Source of the DNA: Actinomycetota bacterium
GTDB taxonomy: Bacteria > Actinomycetota > Acidimicrobiia > Acidimicrobiales > Ilumatobacteraceae
Direction of reading: 5' to 3'
Assembly (NCBI GenBank): GCA_016871395.1
Contig: VFYV01000018.1
Span: 1-33,663, forward strand
DNA length: 33,663 bases
The notes under the pieces were generated by a model. The model had not been told where the DNA came from, searched no databases, and was given only the letters and a program-made list of their open reading frames with translations. The first letter of the stretch is position 1; every line of letters starts with the position of its first letter. The position numbers were made by a program, and so were the translations under genes. This document shows positions 7,749 to 15,089 of this stretch, piece by piece.

Positions 7749-7776
7749 CACGGGGTCCGCCGAAGCGGACCCCGTG
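7749..7776 (-). terminator. 12-bp perfect hairpin with UUCG tetraloop between tRNA genes
   Basis: On the minus strand CACGGGGTCCGC, then TTCG, then GCGGACCCCGTG. The stem is perfect over 12 bp and closed as C(UUCG)G, a very stable RNA tetraloop; on the plus strand the loop would be CGAA, so the minus strand is the likely functional one. It begins 5 nt after the tRNA-Asn 3' end and fills the spacer before tRNA-Met. No U run follows, so it may be a terminator, a processing signal or a 3' end stabiliser. Confidence 0.7.
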
Positions 7777-7781
7777 TTGTG

Positions 7782-7854
7782 CTCCGAGAGCAGGGCTCGA
7801 ACCTGCGACCCGCTGATTAACAGTCAGCTGCTCTGCCAACTGAGCTATCTCGGA
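7782..7854 (-). tRNA. tRNA-Asn (anticodon GTT)
   Basis: Minus-strand cloverleaf: acceptor TCCGAGA/TCTCGGA, D arm GCTC/GAGC, anticodon stem GCTGA/TCAGC with loop CTGTTAA (anticodon GTT), T arm GCAGG/CCTGC around TTCGAGC, discriminator G. CCA is not encoded. It lies 49 nt downstream of the recA stop. Confidence 0.97.
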
Positions 7855-7903
7855 AGTCGTGTCCGAGGTTATCAGGAGCGCCGGTGACGCCAAGGAGAGA
7901 ACC

Positions 7904-8947
7904 TCAGTCGAGGTCGATGGGTTCCTCGTCGGCAGCCGTGAACTCGCCCGCGCCCTTGTCACCCAATCCAGCCGCGATCCGGACCTTTTCGGCCACTTCG
8001 ACCATGACCTCGGTGTTCTCCATGAGGTAACCCTTGGCGTTCTCGCGGCCCTGCCCCAGCTGCTCACCCTCGTAGGTGAACCAGGCGCCGGACTTCTTCA
8101 CGATGCCCAGGTCGACCGCCATATCGAGGACGGAACCTTCGCGACTGATGCCCTTGCCGTACATGATGTCGAACTCGGCCTGGCGGAAGGGCGGCGATAC
8201 CTTGTTTTTCACGACCTTCACACGAGTGCGGTTACCGACCACTTCGGCTCCGTCCTTGATGGACTCGATACGTCGGATGTCGAGACGCACCGACGAGTAG
8301 AACTTCAACGCACGACCGCCGGGGGTGGTCTCGGGCGAACCGAACATCACGCCGATCTTCTCGCGCAACTGGTTGATGAAGATGGCGATGGTGTTGGACT
8401 TGTTGAGATTCGCCGTGAGTTTGCGTAGCGCCTGGCTCATGAGGCGAGCCTGAAGACCCACATGGCTGTCACCCATATCACCTTCGATTTCGGCCTTCGG
8501 GGTGAGGGCCGCCACCGAGTCGATGACGACCACGTCGAGGGCGCCGGAACGGATGAGCATGTCGGCGATCTCGAGGGCCTGCTCGCCGGTGTCGGGCTGG
8601 GAGATGAGCAACTGATCGATGTCGACGCCTATGGCTCGGGCGTAGATGGGATCCATGGCGTGCTCGGCGTCGATGTAGGCGCAGATACCGCCGTTGCGCT
8701 GGGCCTCGGCGACCACGTGCATGGCCAAGGTTGACTTACCGGACGACTCCGGACCGTAGATCTCGACAACGCGTCCGCGGGGCAGGCCACCTACGCCGAG
8801 GGCCACGTCGAGAGCCAGGGCTCCGGTGGGCACGGCTTCGATGGCCATGCTCGTCTTCTCGCCCATCCGCATGATGGATCCCTTGCCGTATTGCTTGTCG
8901 ATCTGGGCCAAGGCCATGTCGAGGGCCTTTTCACGGTCGTTGCTCAT
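7904..8947 (-). CDS. recA: RecA recombinase
   Basis: ATP-dependent strand-exchange protein and LexA co-protease, 347 residues. Walker [10 protein letters not shown] is at 65-73, Walker B VVVIDS at about 139-144, and the DNA-binding L2 region follows [26 protein letters not shown]. The C-terminus is acidic (EEPIDLD). ATG at 8947 starts the conserved N-terminus [12 protein letters not shown] and has an AGGAAGG ribosome site upstream; the longer frame to 9016 would add a non-conserved tail. Expression is probably under LexA control (see 9088-9142). No recX follows; the next genes are tRNAs. Confidence 0.98.
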   Translation of the reverse strand: MSNDREKALDMALAQIDKQYGKGSIMRMGEKTSMAIEAVPTGALALDVALGVGGLPRGRVVEIYGPESSGKSTLAMHVVAEAQRNGGICAYIDAEHAMDPIYARAIGVDIDQLLISQPDTGEQALEIADMLIRSGALDVVVIDSVAALTPKAEIEGDMGDSHVGLQARLMSQALRKLTANLNKSNTIAIFINQLREKIGVMFGSPETTPGGRALKFYSSVRLDIRRIESIKDGAEVVGNRTRVKVVKNKVSPPFRQAEFDIMYGKGISREGSVLDMAVDLGIVKKSGAWFTYEGEQLGQGRENAKGYLMENTEVMVEVAEKVRIAAGLGDKGAGEFTAADEEPIDLD

Positions 8948-9087
8948 TGTGCTGCCTTCCTGTCTGGTGTGTTTCGGTGGGTTGCGGTGTGTTTCGAGTT
9001 CTGTTCTTGCTGTCACTGATGACCGTACGAGCGGGGTGTGTCAGGCTTGCGACGGGCCTGTGACCTCGCGAAATGACCAACGACAGG

Positions 9088-9116
9088 AGCGTAACTACGA
9101 ACGAGTGTTCGGTCAA
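9088..9116 (-). promoter_or_regulatory. recA promoter (-35 TTGACC, 17-bp spacer, -10 TACGCT)
   Basis: On the minus strand TTGACC (9116-9111) and TACGCT (9093-9088) are separated by exactly 17 bp, placing the start site near 9081 with an untranslated leader of about 134 nt. The spacer contains a LexA-type box that touches the -35. Confidence 0.75.
9098..9111. promoter_or_regulatory. LexA (SOS) box 1
   Basis: CGAACGAGTGTTCG is CGAAC-N4-GTTCG, a perfect match to the Gram-positive SOS consensus CGAACRNRYGTTYG. It lies between the recA -35 and -10, so LexA binding would block polymerase. Confidence 0.88.
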
Positions 9117-9128
9117 GCATTACCACGA

Positions 9129-9142
9129 CGAACACATGTTTG
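9129..9142. promoter_or_regulatory. LexA (SOS) box 2
   Basis: CGAACACATGTTTG also fits CGAACRNRYGTTYG at every position. Its centre is 31 bp (about three helical turns) upstream of box 1, just before the -35, so two LexA dimers could sit on the same DNA face. Confidence 0.72.
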
Positions 9143-9172
9143 CCCTGATCAGGCGACACGGGCCCGACGGTT

Positions 9173-9189
9173 CGGTCGGTGACCGACCG
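9173..9189 (-). terminator. Hairpin after the aminotransferase gene
   Basis: CGGTCGG and CCGACCG form a perfect 7-bp stem with a 3-nt loop, about 61-77 nt past the aminotransferase stop and upstream of the recA SOS boxes. No T run. It may insulate recA from read-through. Confidence 0.4.
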
Positions 9190-9249
9190 CCGGGTGTGCG
9201 AGATCGGCCCGGTCACGACGGCCGCGACGGCCAAATTCGACCAGAGGCG

Positions 9250-10629
9250 TCACTCGGTGAGTTCAGCGACGAAGTCCGCGAACACGTCGGCGTAGCGGAG
9301 CGCGTCGCACTCGGTGTGCATGATGGAGATCAACCATTGTTCGTCGAGTCCCGGTGGCAACAAGATTCCGCGGTTGATGCCATGGATCCATTGGGCGAAC
9401 GCCAGGTCGAAATCGGTGGCTTTGTAATCGCGATAGTTACGAATGGGTTCGGGGGCCCACGTGACGCATCCCTTCGCACCGAACTGAATGGTGTGCGCCG
9501 GGAGACCGGCGTCGTCGATGATGTCGTTGCATGCGTCGACGAGCATCTTGTTTCGACCGATGGTGGCCGCGGTGGCCTGCGGAGTGCACACCTGCGACAA
9601 CACCGCCTTGGCGGCAGCCATGCACAAGGGGTTGCCGTTGTACGTGCCGAGATGAACGACCCGGCCGCGCGTGATCTGATCCATGTATTCACTCTTGCCA
9701 CCGAACGCACCGAGTGGCAGGCCACCGCCGATCGACTTGGCTAATGCGACCAAGTCCGGCGTGACCCCGAGGGCTCCGGCCGCACCGGCCCAGCCGGCGG
9801 TGATTCCGGTCTTGACCTCATCGAAGATCAAAAGCGTTCCGTGACGTCGGGTGATCTCGCGTACCGCCTGCAAGTAGCCGGGGTCGGGCAGACAGATACC
9901 GATGTTCTCCATGACCGGCTCGACGATGAAGCACGCGACGTCATCCTTGCCGAGCGCGCGCTCGAGGGCCTCGGGATCGTTGTAGGGAACGACGATGGTG
10001 TCGGACAAGACCGCCTTGGTCACACCAGCGGTGCTCGGAACCGGGGTGGGATTGTCGGCGGGACCGGCATCTTCGAGTTTCGGTTTCATGGAGATCATGA
10101 CCTCGTCGTGATGCCCGTGGTATCCGCCTTCGACCTTGACGATCTTGTCGCGACCGGTGGCGCCCCGGGCCACGCGAATCGCGTCCATGGTGGCCTCGGT
10201 ACCCGAATTCGTGAAGCGCCACATGGGTAACCCGTACCGCTCCCCCAGCAGTTCGGCGACGTCGGCGTTCAACTCGCACGGACTCACGAACAATGTGCCC
10301 TGGGCCAACTGCTCATCCACCGCCCGACGCACGATGGGGTTGATATGCCCGCTGAAGAGCGCTCCGAATCCCATGTCGTAGTCGATGTACTCGTTTTCGT
10401 CGATGTCCCACATGTACGCGGCATCGGCCCGCTTCACGACGACGGGGTACGGGTCGTAGGCCTGGAAACTGGACGGCACGCCGAGAGGCAGAACGCGTCT
10501 CGCGCGATCGTTGGCGCGTCGAGAGCCGGGTGTTCGCTCGGAGTAGAGACCGATCTCCCGTGCGGTGATTTTCTTGGCCCGATCACCGAGGCGTCGGGTT
10601 GCATTCAGTGAGGATTCCGTGGTCGACAC
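9250..10629 (-). CDS. Class-III PLP aminotransferase, glutamate-1-semialdehyde aminomutase-like
   Basis: A 459-residue fold-type I PLP enzyme. NSGTEATMDAIRVAR (141-155) is the phosphate-binding loop, VEGGYHGHHDE (167-176) the ring-stacking region, LLIFDEVKTG (267-275) contains the cofactor Asp270, and ALAKSIGGGLPLGAFGG carries the Schiff-base Lys298. It resembles HemL, but the N-terminal signature differs (LGVPSSFQAYDP in place of the usual GVNSPVRAF), so a separate transaminase role is more likely than haem synthesis. GTG at 10629 is preceded by AAAGGGG 9 nt upstream. It has no operon partner. Confidence 0.85.
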   Translation of the reverse strand: MSTTESSLNATRRLGDRAKKITAREIGLYSERTPGSRRANDRARRVLPLGVPSSFQAYDPYPVVVKRADAAYMWDIDENEYIDYDMGFGALFSGHINPIVRRAVDEQLAQGTLFVSPCELNADVAELLGERYGLPMWRFTNSGTEATMDAIRVARGATGRDKIVKVEGGYHGHHDEVMISMKPKLEDAGPADNPTPVPSTAGVTKAVLSDTIVVPYNDPEALERALGKDDVACFIVEPVMENIGICLPDPGYLQAVREITRRHGTLLIFDEVKTGITAGWAGAAGALGVTPDLVALAKSIGGGLPLGAFGGKSEYMDQITRGRVVHLGTYNGNPLCMAAAKAVLSQVCTPQATAATIGRNKMLVDACNDIIDDAGLPAHTIQFGAKGCVTWAPEPIRNYRDYKATDFDLAFAQWIHGINRGILLPPGLDEQWLISIMHTECDALRYADVFADFVAELTE

Positions 10630-10752
10630 GGCTAAACACCCCTTTGAGGATTACAACACCCTAGCAGGGCTTTGCGCCGAGGACGCGGGGGAGTCCCTCC
10701 AACGATGGGCGGTGCGAACCACCACCTGATCTGGCAGAATGACGAGGCACAT

Positions 10753-10827
10753 GGTGGGCGTAGCTCAGTCGGTTAGAGCGTCAGGTTGTGGCCCTGAAGG
10801 CCGGGGGTTCGAGTCCCCTCGTTCACC
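10753..10827 (+). tRNA. tRNA-His (anticodon GTG), CCA encoded
   Basis: Cloverleaf with acceptor GTGGGCG/CGTTCAC, the His-specific extra G at the 5' end (10753) opposite discriminator C (10827), anticodon stem TCAGG/CCTGA and loop TTGTGGC (anticodon GTG). CCA follows directly at 10828-10830. Confidence 0.96.
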
Positions 10828-10921
10828 CCAAAACAGTCGAAATCGCACGTCGGAATCGGTTCCGGTTCCCGTAATGCCCTGGCCGATCAACTCAGGCACC
10901 TACACTTGCCCTTCGCGCCAT

Positions 10922-10993
10922 GCACCTCTAGCTCAACGGCAGAGCAGTGGACTCTTAATCCATTGGTTCTGGGTTCGAATCCCAGGGGGTGCA
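10922..10993 (+). tRNA. tRNA-Lys (anticodon CTT), CCA encoded
   Basis: Cloverleaf with acceptor GCACCTC/GGGGTGC, anticodon stem GTGGA/TCCAT with loop CTCTTAA (anticodon CTT), T arm CTGGG/CCCAG around TTCGAAT, discriminator A. CCA follows at 10994-10996. Confidence 0.97.
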
Positions 10994-11076
10994 CCATCTC
11001 CGATCCGACACAAGGGACCCGAGGTCCATTTTCCTTCGGGCGGTTCACGCCCTGACCCAGCGCGGAACGGATCAAC

Positions 11077-11670
11077 ATGCGCGTGCTCGTGATCCATGCT
11101 CATCCCGACCCCGAGTCGTACAGTCGTTCCATCCTCCTCGCCGTGCTCGAGGGCTTGGCTCACGCGGGACATGAGACCACGGTGATCGATCTGTACGGCC
11201 TCGACTATCCCGGCGGACCGACCCGCGATGAATGGCGTGCCTACGAAACCGAGTCCCCGGTTCTGGACTCGATGGTCGCCGAGCACGTCGAGTTGGTGCG
11301 ATCAGCCGAGGCCCTGATCTTCGTGTATCCCACGTGGTGGAGCACCATGCCGGCGATCATGAAGAGTTGGTTGGAACGCACCATGGTGATGGGCCTCGCG
11401 TTCACCCTCGACGAGCGCACCCGCCTCGTCCGACCGGGTCTGGGCCACGTACGTCATCTCGTCGGCATCAGCACCTACGGCTCGCCTCGATGGTACGTGA
11501 AGTTGGTCAATGACAACGGACGCCGAACGGTCACCCGCACGCTCCGATTATCCACGGGGGGCAAGGCCCGCACCGCTTGGTTGCCCCTCTACTCACTCGA
11601 TGGTCAGTCAGCCCAAGGTCGACGGGCCTTCTTGAATCGCGTACGCGTCGCGATGGAGAAACTGTCGTGA
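11077..11670 (+). CDS. NAD(P)H-dependent flavodoxin-fold oxidoreductase (Flavodoxin_2), copy 1
   Basis: A 197-residue protein of the NAD(P)H:quinone oxidoreductase / MdaB-KefF type, which binds FMN or FAD and reduces quinones or other electrophiles by two electrons. It opens with VLVIHAHPDPESYSR (cofactor phosphate-binding loop) and has LIFVYPTWWSTMPAIMKSWLERT, the second conserved flavin loop, then LVGISTYGSPRW. Its stop overlaps the GTG of a paralogue, so the two are co-translated. The start lacks a strong ribosome site. Substrate unknown. Confidence 0.9.
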   Translation: MRVLVIHAHPDPESYSRSILLAVLEGLAHAGHETTVIDLYGLDYPGGPTRDEWRAYETESPVLDSMVAEHVELVRSAEALIFVYPTWWSTMPAIMKSWLERTMVMGLAFTLDERTRLVRPGLGHVRHLVGISTYGSPRWYVKLVNDNGRRTVTRTLRLSTGGKARTAWLPLYSLDGQSAQGRRAFLNRVRVAMEKLS

Positions 11671-12254
11671 AATTCCTCGTCGTGCACGCTCATCCGGATC
11701 CCGAATCCTTCAATCACGAGTTGATGCGCCGGGTGGTGAGAGGGTTGCACGCGGCTGATCACGACGTGCGCGTGCGCGATTTGTACGCCGAAGCCTTCGA
11801 TCCTCGCCTCAGCCTCTCCGAGAAGCGAAATCACATCGCGTCGCCGGACACCAAACCCCATCTCGCCGAGTACTTCGAGGAACTCCGATGGTGCGAGGTT
11901 CTGGTTTTCGTCCACCCCACATGGTGGGGAGCCCAACCCGCCGTTCTCAAGGGCTGGATCGACCGCGTGTGGGCCTGTGGGGTGGCATGGGAATTACCCG
12001 AGGGCGCCAAGCGACTGAAACCAACTCTGCACCACGTGCGTCGTATCGCCACGTTCACCACGCACGGGTCACCGTGGCGGATCAACGCGTTGCAGGGCGT
12101 ACCCGGAAAGCGAACCGTGAACCGCTCGCTGCGCATCATCTGCCACCCGCTGTGTCGGACGCGCTGGGTCGCGATGTATCGCATGGACTCCAGCACTCCC
12201 GAGCGACGCGAGCGATTTCTCCGACGCGCCGAGCGTGTGGCCTCGCGCCTCTAG
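11667..12254 (+). CDS. NAD(P)H-dependent flavodoxin-fold oxidoreductase (Flavodoxin_2), copy 2
   Basis: A 195-residue paralogue of the preceding protein, with the same landmarks: FLVVHAHPDPESFNHELM, VLVFVHPTWWGAQPAVLKGWIDRV and ATFTTHGSPWRIN. GTG at 11667 overlaps the upstream TGA as GTGA; the longer frame from 11577 only extends into the upstream gene. Tandem copies may form a heterodimer or differ in substrate. Its stop lies in a CTAG shared with the convergent psuG gene. Confidence 0.9.
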   Translation: MKFLVVHAHPDPESFNHELMRRVVRGLHAADHDVRVRDLYAEAFDPRLSLSEKRNHIASPDTKPHLAEYFEELRWCEVLVFVHPTWWGAQPAVLKGWIDRVWACGVAWELPEGAKRLKPTLHHVRRIATFTTHGSPWRINALQGVPGKRTVNRSLRIICHPLCRTRWVAMYRMDSSTPERRERFLRRAERVASRL

Positions 12255-13159
12255 AGCGCGCCGGACAACGCCACGGCAACCTCGGCGGCCACCCGGGCAT
12301 TGTTCTCGGCCAGCGCCAAGTTGGCGGGAACGCTGCGTCCCGCGGTGGCTTCCCCGATGCGACCCAACACGAATGGCGTCACCGCCGCCCCCCGAATACC
12401 TGAGGCCTCGCACTCGGCCAGGGCGCTCTCGAGGACCGCGTCCAATTGCTCGGCATCGAGCGCGAACGCCGCCGGGATGGGAACGGTCAACAACAAGCCC
12501 GACGTGTCCCGCGAACGGTTGCGATGGACCAAGGCCACCTCGAGTGCCGACTCCACGCGGTGCGGAATCCGCAGACCCGACGACGGGGTGTAGAAGGCGG
12601 GAAACCAGTCGTGCTTCCACCCCAACACCGGAACGCCAGCGGTTTCGAGGTACTCGAGTGTTCGCGCGAGGTCGAGGAACGCCTTGGCCCCGGCCGACAC
12701 GGTGATCACCGGATTGGACGCGATGGCATCGAGGTCGGCCGACACGTCACCGGAGACTTCGGCTCCACGATGCACACCGCCGATTCCCCCGGTGGCGAAC
12801 ACGCTCACCCCCCCGGCGGCGGCGATGGCCACGGCGGCCGACACGGTGGTCGCCCCGAAGTCCCACCGCTGGGCAACAGCCACGGGAACGTCACGCTCGG
12901 CCACCTTGCGAGCCGTGCCGAAAATCCGGGGGTGTTCGGATTCCTCGATACCGAGACGCACCTCACCGTCCAACACCGCGGTCACCGCCGGCACACAGCC
13001 AGCGGCGCGAATCACGTCGAGACATCGACGCAACGCCTCAGCGTTGGCCGGCGCGGGCAGACCGAGATGAGAGAAGATCGTCGACTCGAGAGCCACCACC
13101 GGACGAGAGGAGTCCAGGGCGGCGAGTACGTCGGCAGAGTGAACGACACGGAGACTCAT
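12251..13159 (-). CDS. psuG: Pseudouridine-5'-phosphate glycosidase
   Basis: Splits pseudouridine 5'-phosphate into uracil and ribose 5-phosphate (reversible C-glycosidic bond), for recycling of modified RNA. The 302-residue protein shows the PsuG/IndA hallmarks: VVALESTIFSHLGLP near the N-terminus, VPAVTAVLDGEVRLGI, the long run VFATGGIGGVHRGAE, then ISADLDAI-like SADLDAIASNPVITVSAGAKAFLD and the C-terminal TPFVLGRI-E-T-G-S--ANLALAENNARVA. Its ATG overlaps the stop of the RNA methyltransferase (ATGA). The kinase partner PsuK is not adjacent. Its end overlaps the convergent oxidoreductase gene by 4 nt. Confidence 0.93.
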   Translation of the reverse strand: MSLRVVHSADVLAALDSSRPVVALESTIFSHLGLPAPANAEALRRCLDVIRAAGCVPAVTAVLDGEVRLGIEESEHPRIFGTARKVAERDVPVAVAQRWDFGATTVSAAVAIAAAGGVSVFATGGIGGVHRGAEVSGDVSADLDAIASNPVITVSAGAKAFLDLARTLEYLETAGVPVLGWKHDWFPAFYTPSSGLRIPHRVESALEVALVHRNRSRDTSGLLLTVPIPAAFALDAEQLDAVLESALAECEASGIRGAAVTPFVLGRIGEATAGRSVPANLALAENNARVAAEVAVALSGAL

Positions 13160-14367
13160 CGGGGAAACATCCTCGCATCACGGACGAAGCGACTGACGGC
13201 TTCGACGTGGTGGGTATGCGGAAAGAGGTCGAGAACCTCGCAATACTCGAGCCGATAGCCGGCGTCCGTCAGCAATCGCGCGTCACGTCCGAGAGAGGCC
13301 GGATCGCACGACACCAGCACGATGATCGGGGCGCCGGTGGCGACCAGGGCCGACACCGCCGCGGAGCGCAGTCCGTCACGAGCCGGATCGGCGATCACCG
13401 CCCCACAGGGTTCGCTCGACCACTCTTCGACGGCACACTCGACCACGCGAGCACGCCGATGGCGAAGGTTGTAGCGAGCGTCCGCACAGGCCGACGGATT
13501 CGCCTCGACCAACAGCACTTGGCGGTCACCGACGGCGATGGTGGCGGCGAAGAGTCCGATACCCCCGTACGCGTCGAGCAATGGACCCGGTCCCCATGAC
13601 GCCGACGGTCCGAGAGCCGACGTCACCCGATCCACCAGAACCTCGGCCGCCCGGGGCGAGGACTGGAAGAACGAGGCCGTACTCACGCGGAACTCGATGC
13701 CGTTCACCAATTCGAGGATCGTCGAATCCGGACCCCTGCCAGCCGAGGCGTCGAGTCCGAAATCCCCCGCCGGCTCCGCCCACACCACCACGGCTCCGAC
13801 GTGATCACTCACACGAACGACGGCCTCCTCAGCCGAATCGAGACGCAGATTGGCGAACACGGGTGCCAATGCGGGGTGAGCAATCAAGCATCGATCGACC
13901 GCCACCACGTCATGGCTACGCCGACGGCGAAAGCCGATGCGACCCTCGTTGGTTCGAGCGACCCGAATGGTCGTTCGGCCACCTTCGACGGGAACGTCGA
14001 CGTCGGGTAGTCGAACATCGGGGTTCGAAATGCGCCCGAGCCGGACCAATGACTCGTGAACGATGTCGCGCTTGATCTCGCGCTGCAACGACACCGCGGC
14101 GTGCTGCAGGTCGCAACCTCCACACCCCGCGCGCACGAATCGGCACGGGGGTTCGACCCGTTGCGGATGGACCTCGATCACCTTGGTCGTCGTGGCTCGG
14201 GCATAGTCCCGCGATTGCTTGACGATGTGGACCTCCACCAGTTCACCGGGCAAGGCACCCTCGACGAACACCACGCGCCCGTCGTCGAGTCGCCCGAGTC
14301 CGTCGCCCTCGGCGACCACTTTCTCGATGCGCACGGTCGCCGTCGTTCGAGCCCGCTCGGTCGCCAT
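13156..14367 (-). CDS. TrmA/RlmD-family RNA uridine-5 methyltransferase with TRAM domain
   Basis: SAM-dependent methylation of a uridine C5 in rRNA or tRNA; 403 residues. A TRAM domain covers about 8-62. Cys75, Cys82, Cys85 (CGGCDLQH) and Cys160 are positioned to bind a [4Fe-4S] cluster. FFQ is at 233-235, the SAM loop DAYGGIGLF near 265-273, DPARDG at 327-332 (the usual DPPR has Ala for the second Pro), the nucleophile Cys354 in VSCDP, and the base Glu389 in FPHTHHVE. Whether the target is 23S or tRNA cannot be decided. TAGTCT ends 7 nt before the ATG, predicting a nearly leaderless mRNA. It is coupled to psuG. Confidence 0.92.
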   Translation of the reverse strand: MATERARTTATVRIEKVVAEGDGLGRLDDGRVVFVEGALPGELVEVHIVKQSRDYARATTTKVIEVHPQRVEPPCRFVRAGCGGCDLQHAAVSLQREIKRDIVHESLVRLGRISNPDVRLPDVDVPVEGGRTTIRVARTNEGRIGFRRRRSHDVVAVDRCLIAHPALAPVFANLRLDSAEEAVVRVSDHVGAVVVWAEPAGDFGLDASAGRGPDSTILELVNGIEFRVSTASFFQSSPRAAEVLVDRVTSALGPSASWGPGPLLDAYGGIGLFAATIAVGDRQVLLVEANPSACADARYNLRHRRARVVECAVEEWSSEPCGAVIADPARDGLRSAAVSALVATGAPIIVLVSCDPASLGRDARLLTDAGYRLEYCEVLDLFPHTHHVEAVSRFVRDARMFPR

Positions 14368-14374
14368 CGTGCCG

Positions 14375-14393
14375 AGACTATTGGGGCTAGCGT
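14375..14393. promoter_or_regulatory. Adjacent divergent -10 elements (methyltransferase / rpe)
   Basis: Minus TAGTCT (14375-14380) ends 7 nt before the methyltransferase ATG. Plus TAGCGT (14388-14393) ends 6 nt before the rpe GTG at 14400. The hexamers are 7 bp apart, so initiation complexes would overlap and both mRNAs would have no or a 1-nt leader. Confidence 0.62.
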
Positions 14394-14399
14394 GACGGT

Positions 14400-15083
14400 G
14401 TGACCCTGCCGATCCAGATCGTCCCGTCCGTCCTACCTTGCGATTTCGCCCGACTGGGCGCCGAGATCGAGGCCCTCGATGCCGCCGGAGTCGATTACTT
14501 CCAATGGGACGTCATGGACGGACAGTTCGTTCCGAATCTCACCTTTGGTCCCGACATCATCGCCGCGGCTCGCAAGCACACGAAGAAGCCGTTCGAGGCG
14601 CACCTCATGGTGCTGACCCCCGACGTGCTGGCCGCGCGCTACGTCGAGGCCGGATGCTCGCGACTCATCGTTCATGTCGAGGCCTGTCCCCACCTTCACC
14701 GCACCCTGGGCAACATCTCTTCGATGGGTGCCAACGCCGCGGTGGCGCTCAATCCGCACACGCCCGTCGACGAGGTCGAGCACGCGCTCGACCTCGTCGA
14801 CATGGTGCTCGTCATGACCGTAAATCCCGGATTCGGCGGGCAGTCGTACATCGCCTCTATGGAGCCCAAGATCGCCGAACTTCGCTCGTTGATCGAACGG
14901 CGCGGTTTGTCCGATCGCGTGAACATCGAGGTCGACGGGGGCATCGGCCCCACCACCATCGCTGGTGCCGTGGCCGCCGGGGCGAACGTCTTGATCGCCG
15001 GTTCGGCGCTCTTCCGCTACGGCGAGGGGCTGGAGTTCGCGGTCAGCGACCTGCGAGCCAAGGCCCTCGCCGCCCGCGGCTGA
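14400..15083 (+). CDS. rpe: Ribulose-phosphate 3-epimerase
   Basis: Interconverts ribulose 5-phosphate and xylulose 5-phosphate in the pentose phosphate pathway; a 227-residue TIM barrel. Landmarks: PSVLPCDFARLG (Ser10), DVMDGQFVPNLTFGP with Asp37, AHLMV with His68, MTVNPGFGGQ (139-148) and EVDGGI with Asp179 as second catalytic acid, then GSALF. Position 35, a metal-binding His in well-studied epimerases, is Gln here (FQWDVMDG). The other ligands are present, so activity is likely retained. The GTG start is 6 nt after TAGCGT, giving a leaderless message. Confidence 0.95.
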   Translation: MTLPIQIVPSVLPCDFARLGAEIEALDAAGVDYFQWDVMDGQFVPNLTFGPDIIAAARKHTKKPFEAHLMVLTPDVLAARYVEAGCSRLIVHVEACPHLHRTLGNISSMGANAAVALNPHTPVDEVEHALDLVDMVLVMTVNPGFGGQSYIASMEPKIAELRSLIERRGLSDRVNIEVDGGIGPTTIAGAVAAGANVLIAGSALFRYGEGLEFAVSDLRAKALAARG

Positions 15084-15089
15084 CCTTCG

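Noticed and set aside
8948-9016. N-terminal extension of RecA to 9016
   Set aside because: The 23 added residues are not conserved, and the ribosome site precedes ATG 8947.
9250-10629. Naming the aminotransferase hemL
   Set aside because: The N-terminal HemL signature is changed and no haem genes are near, so only a family-level name is given.
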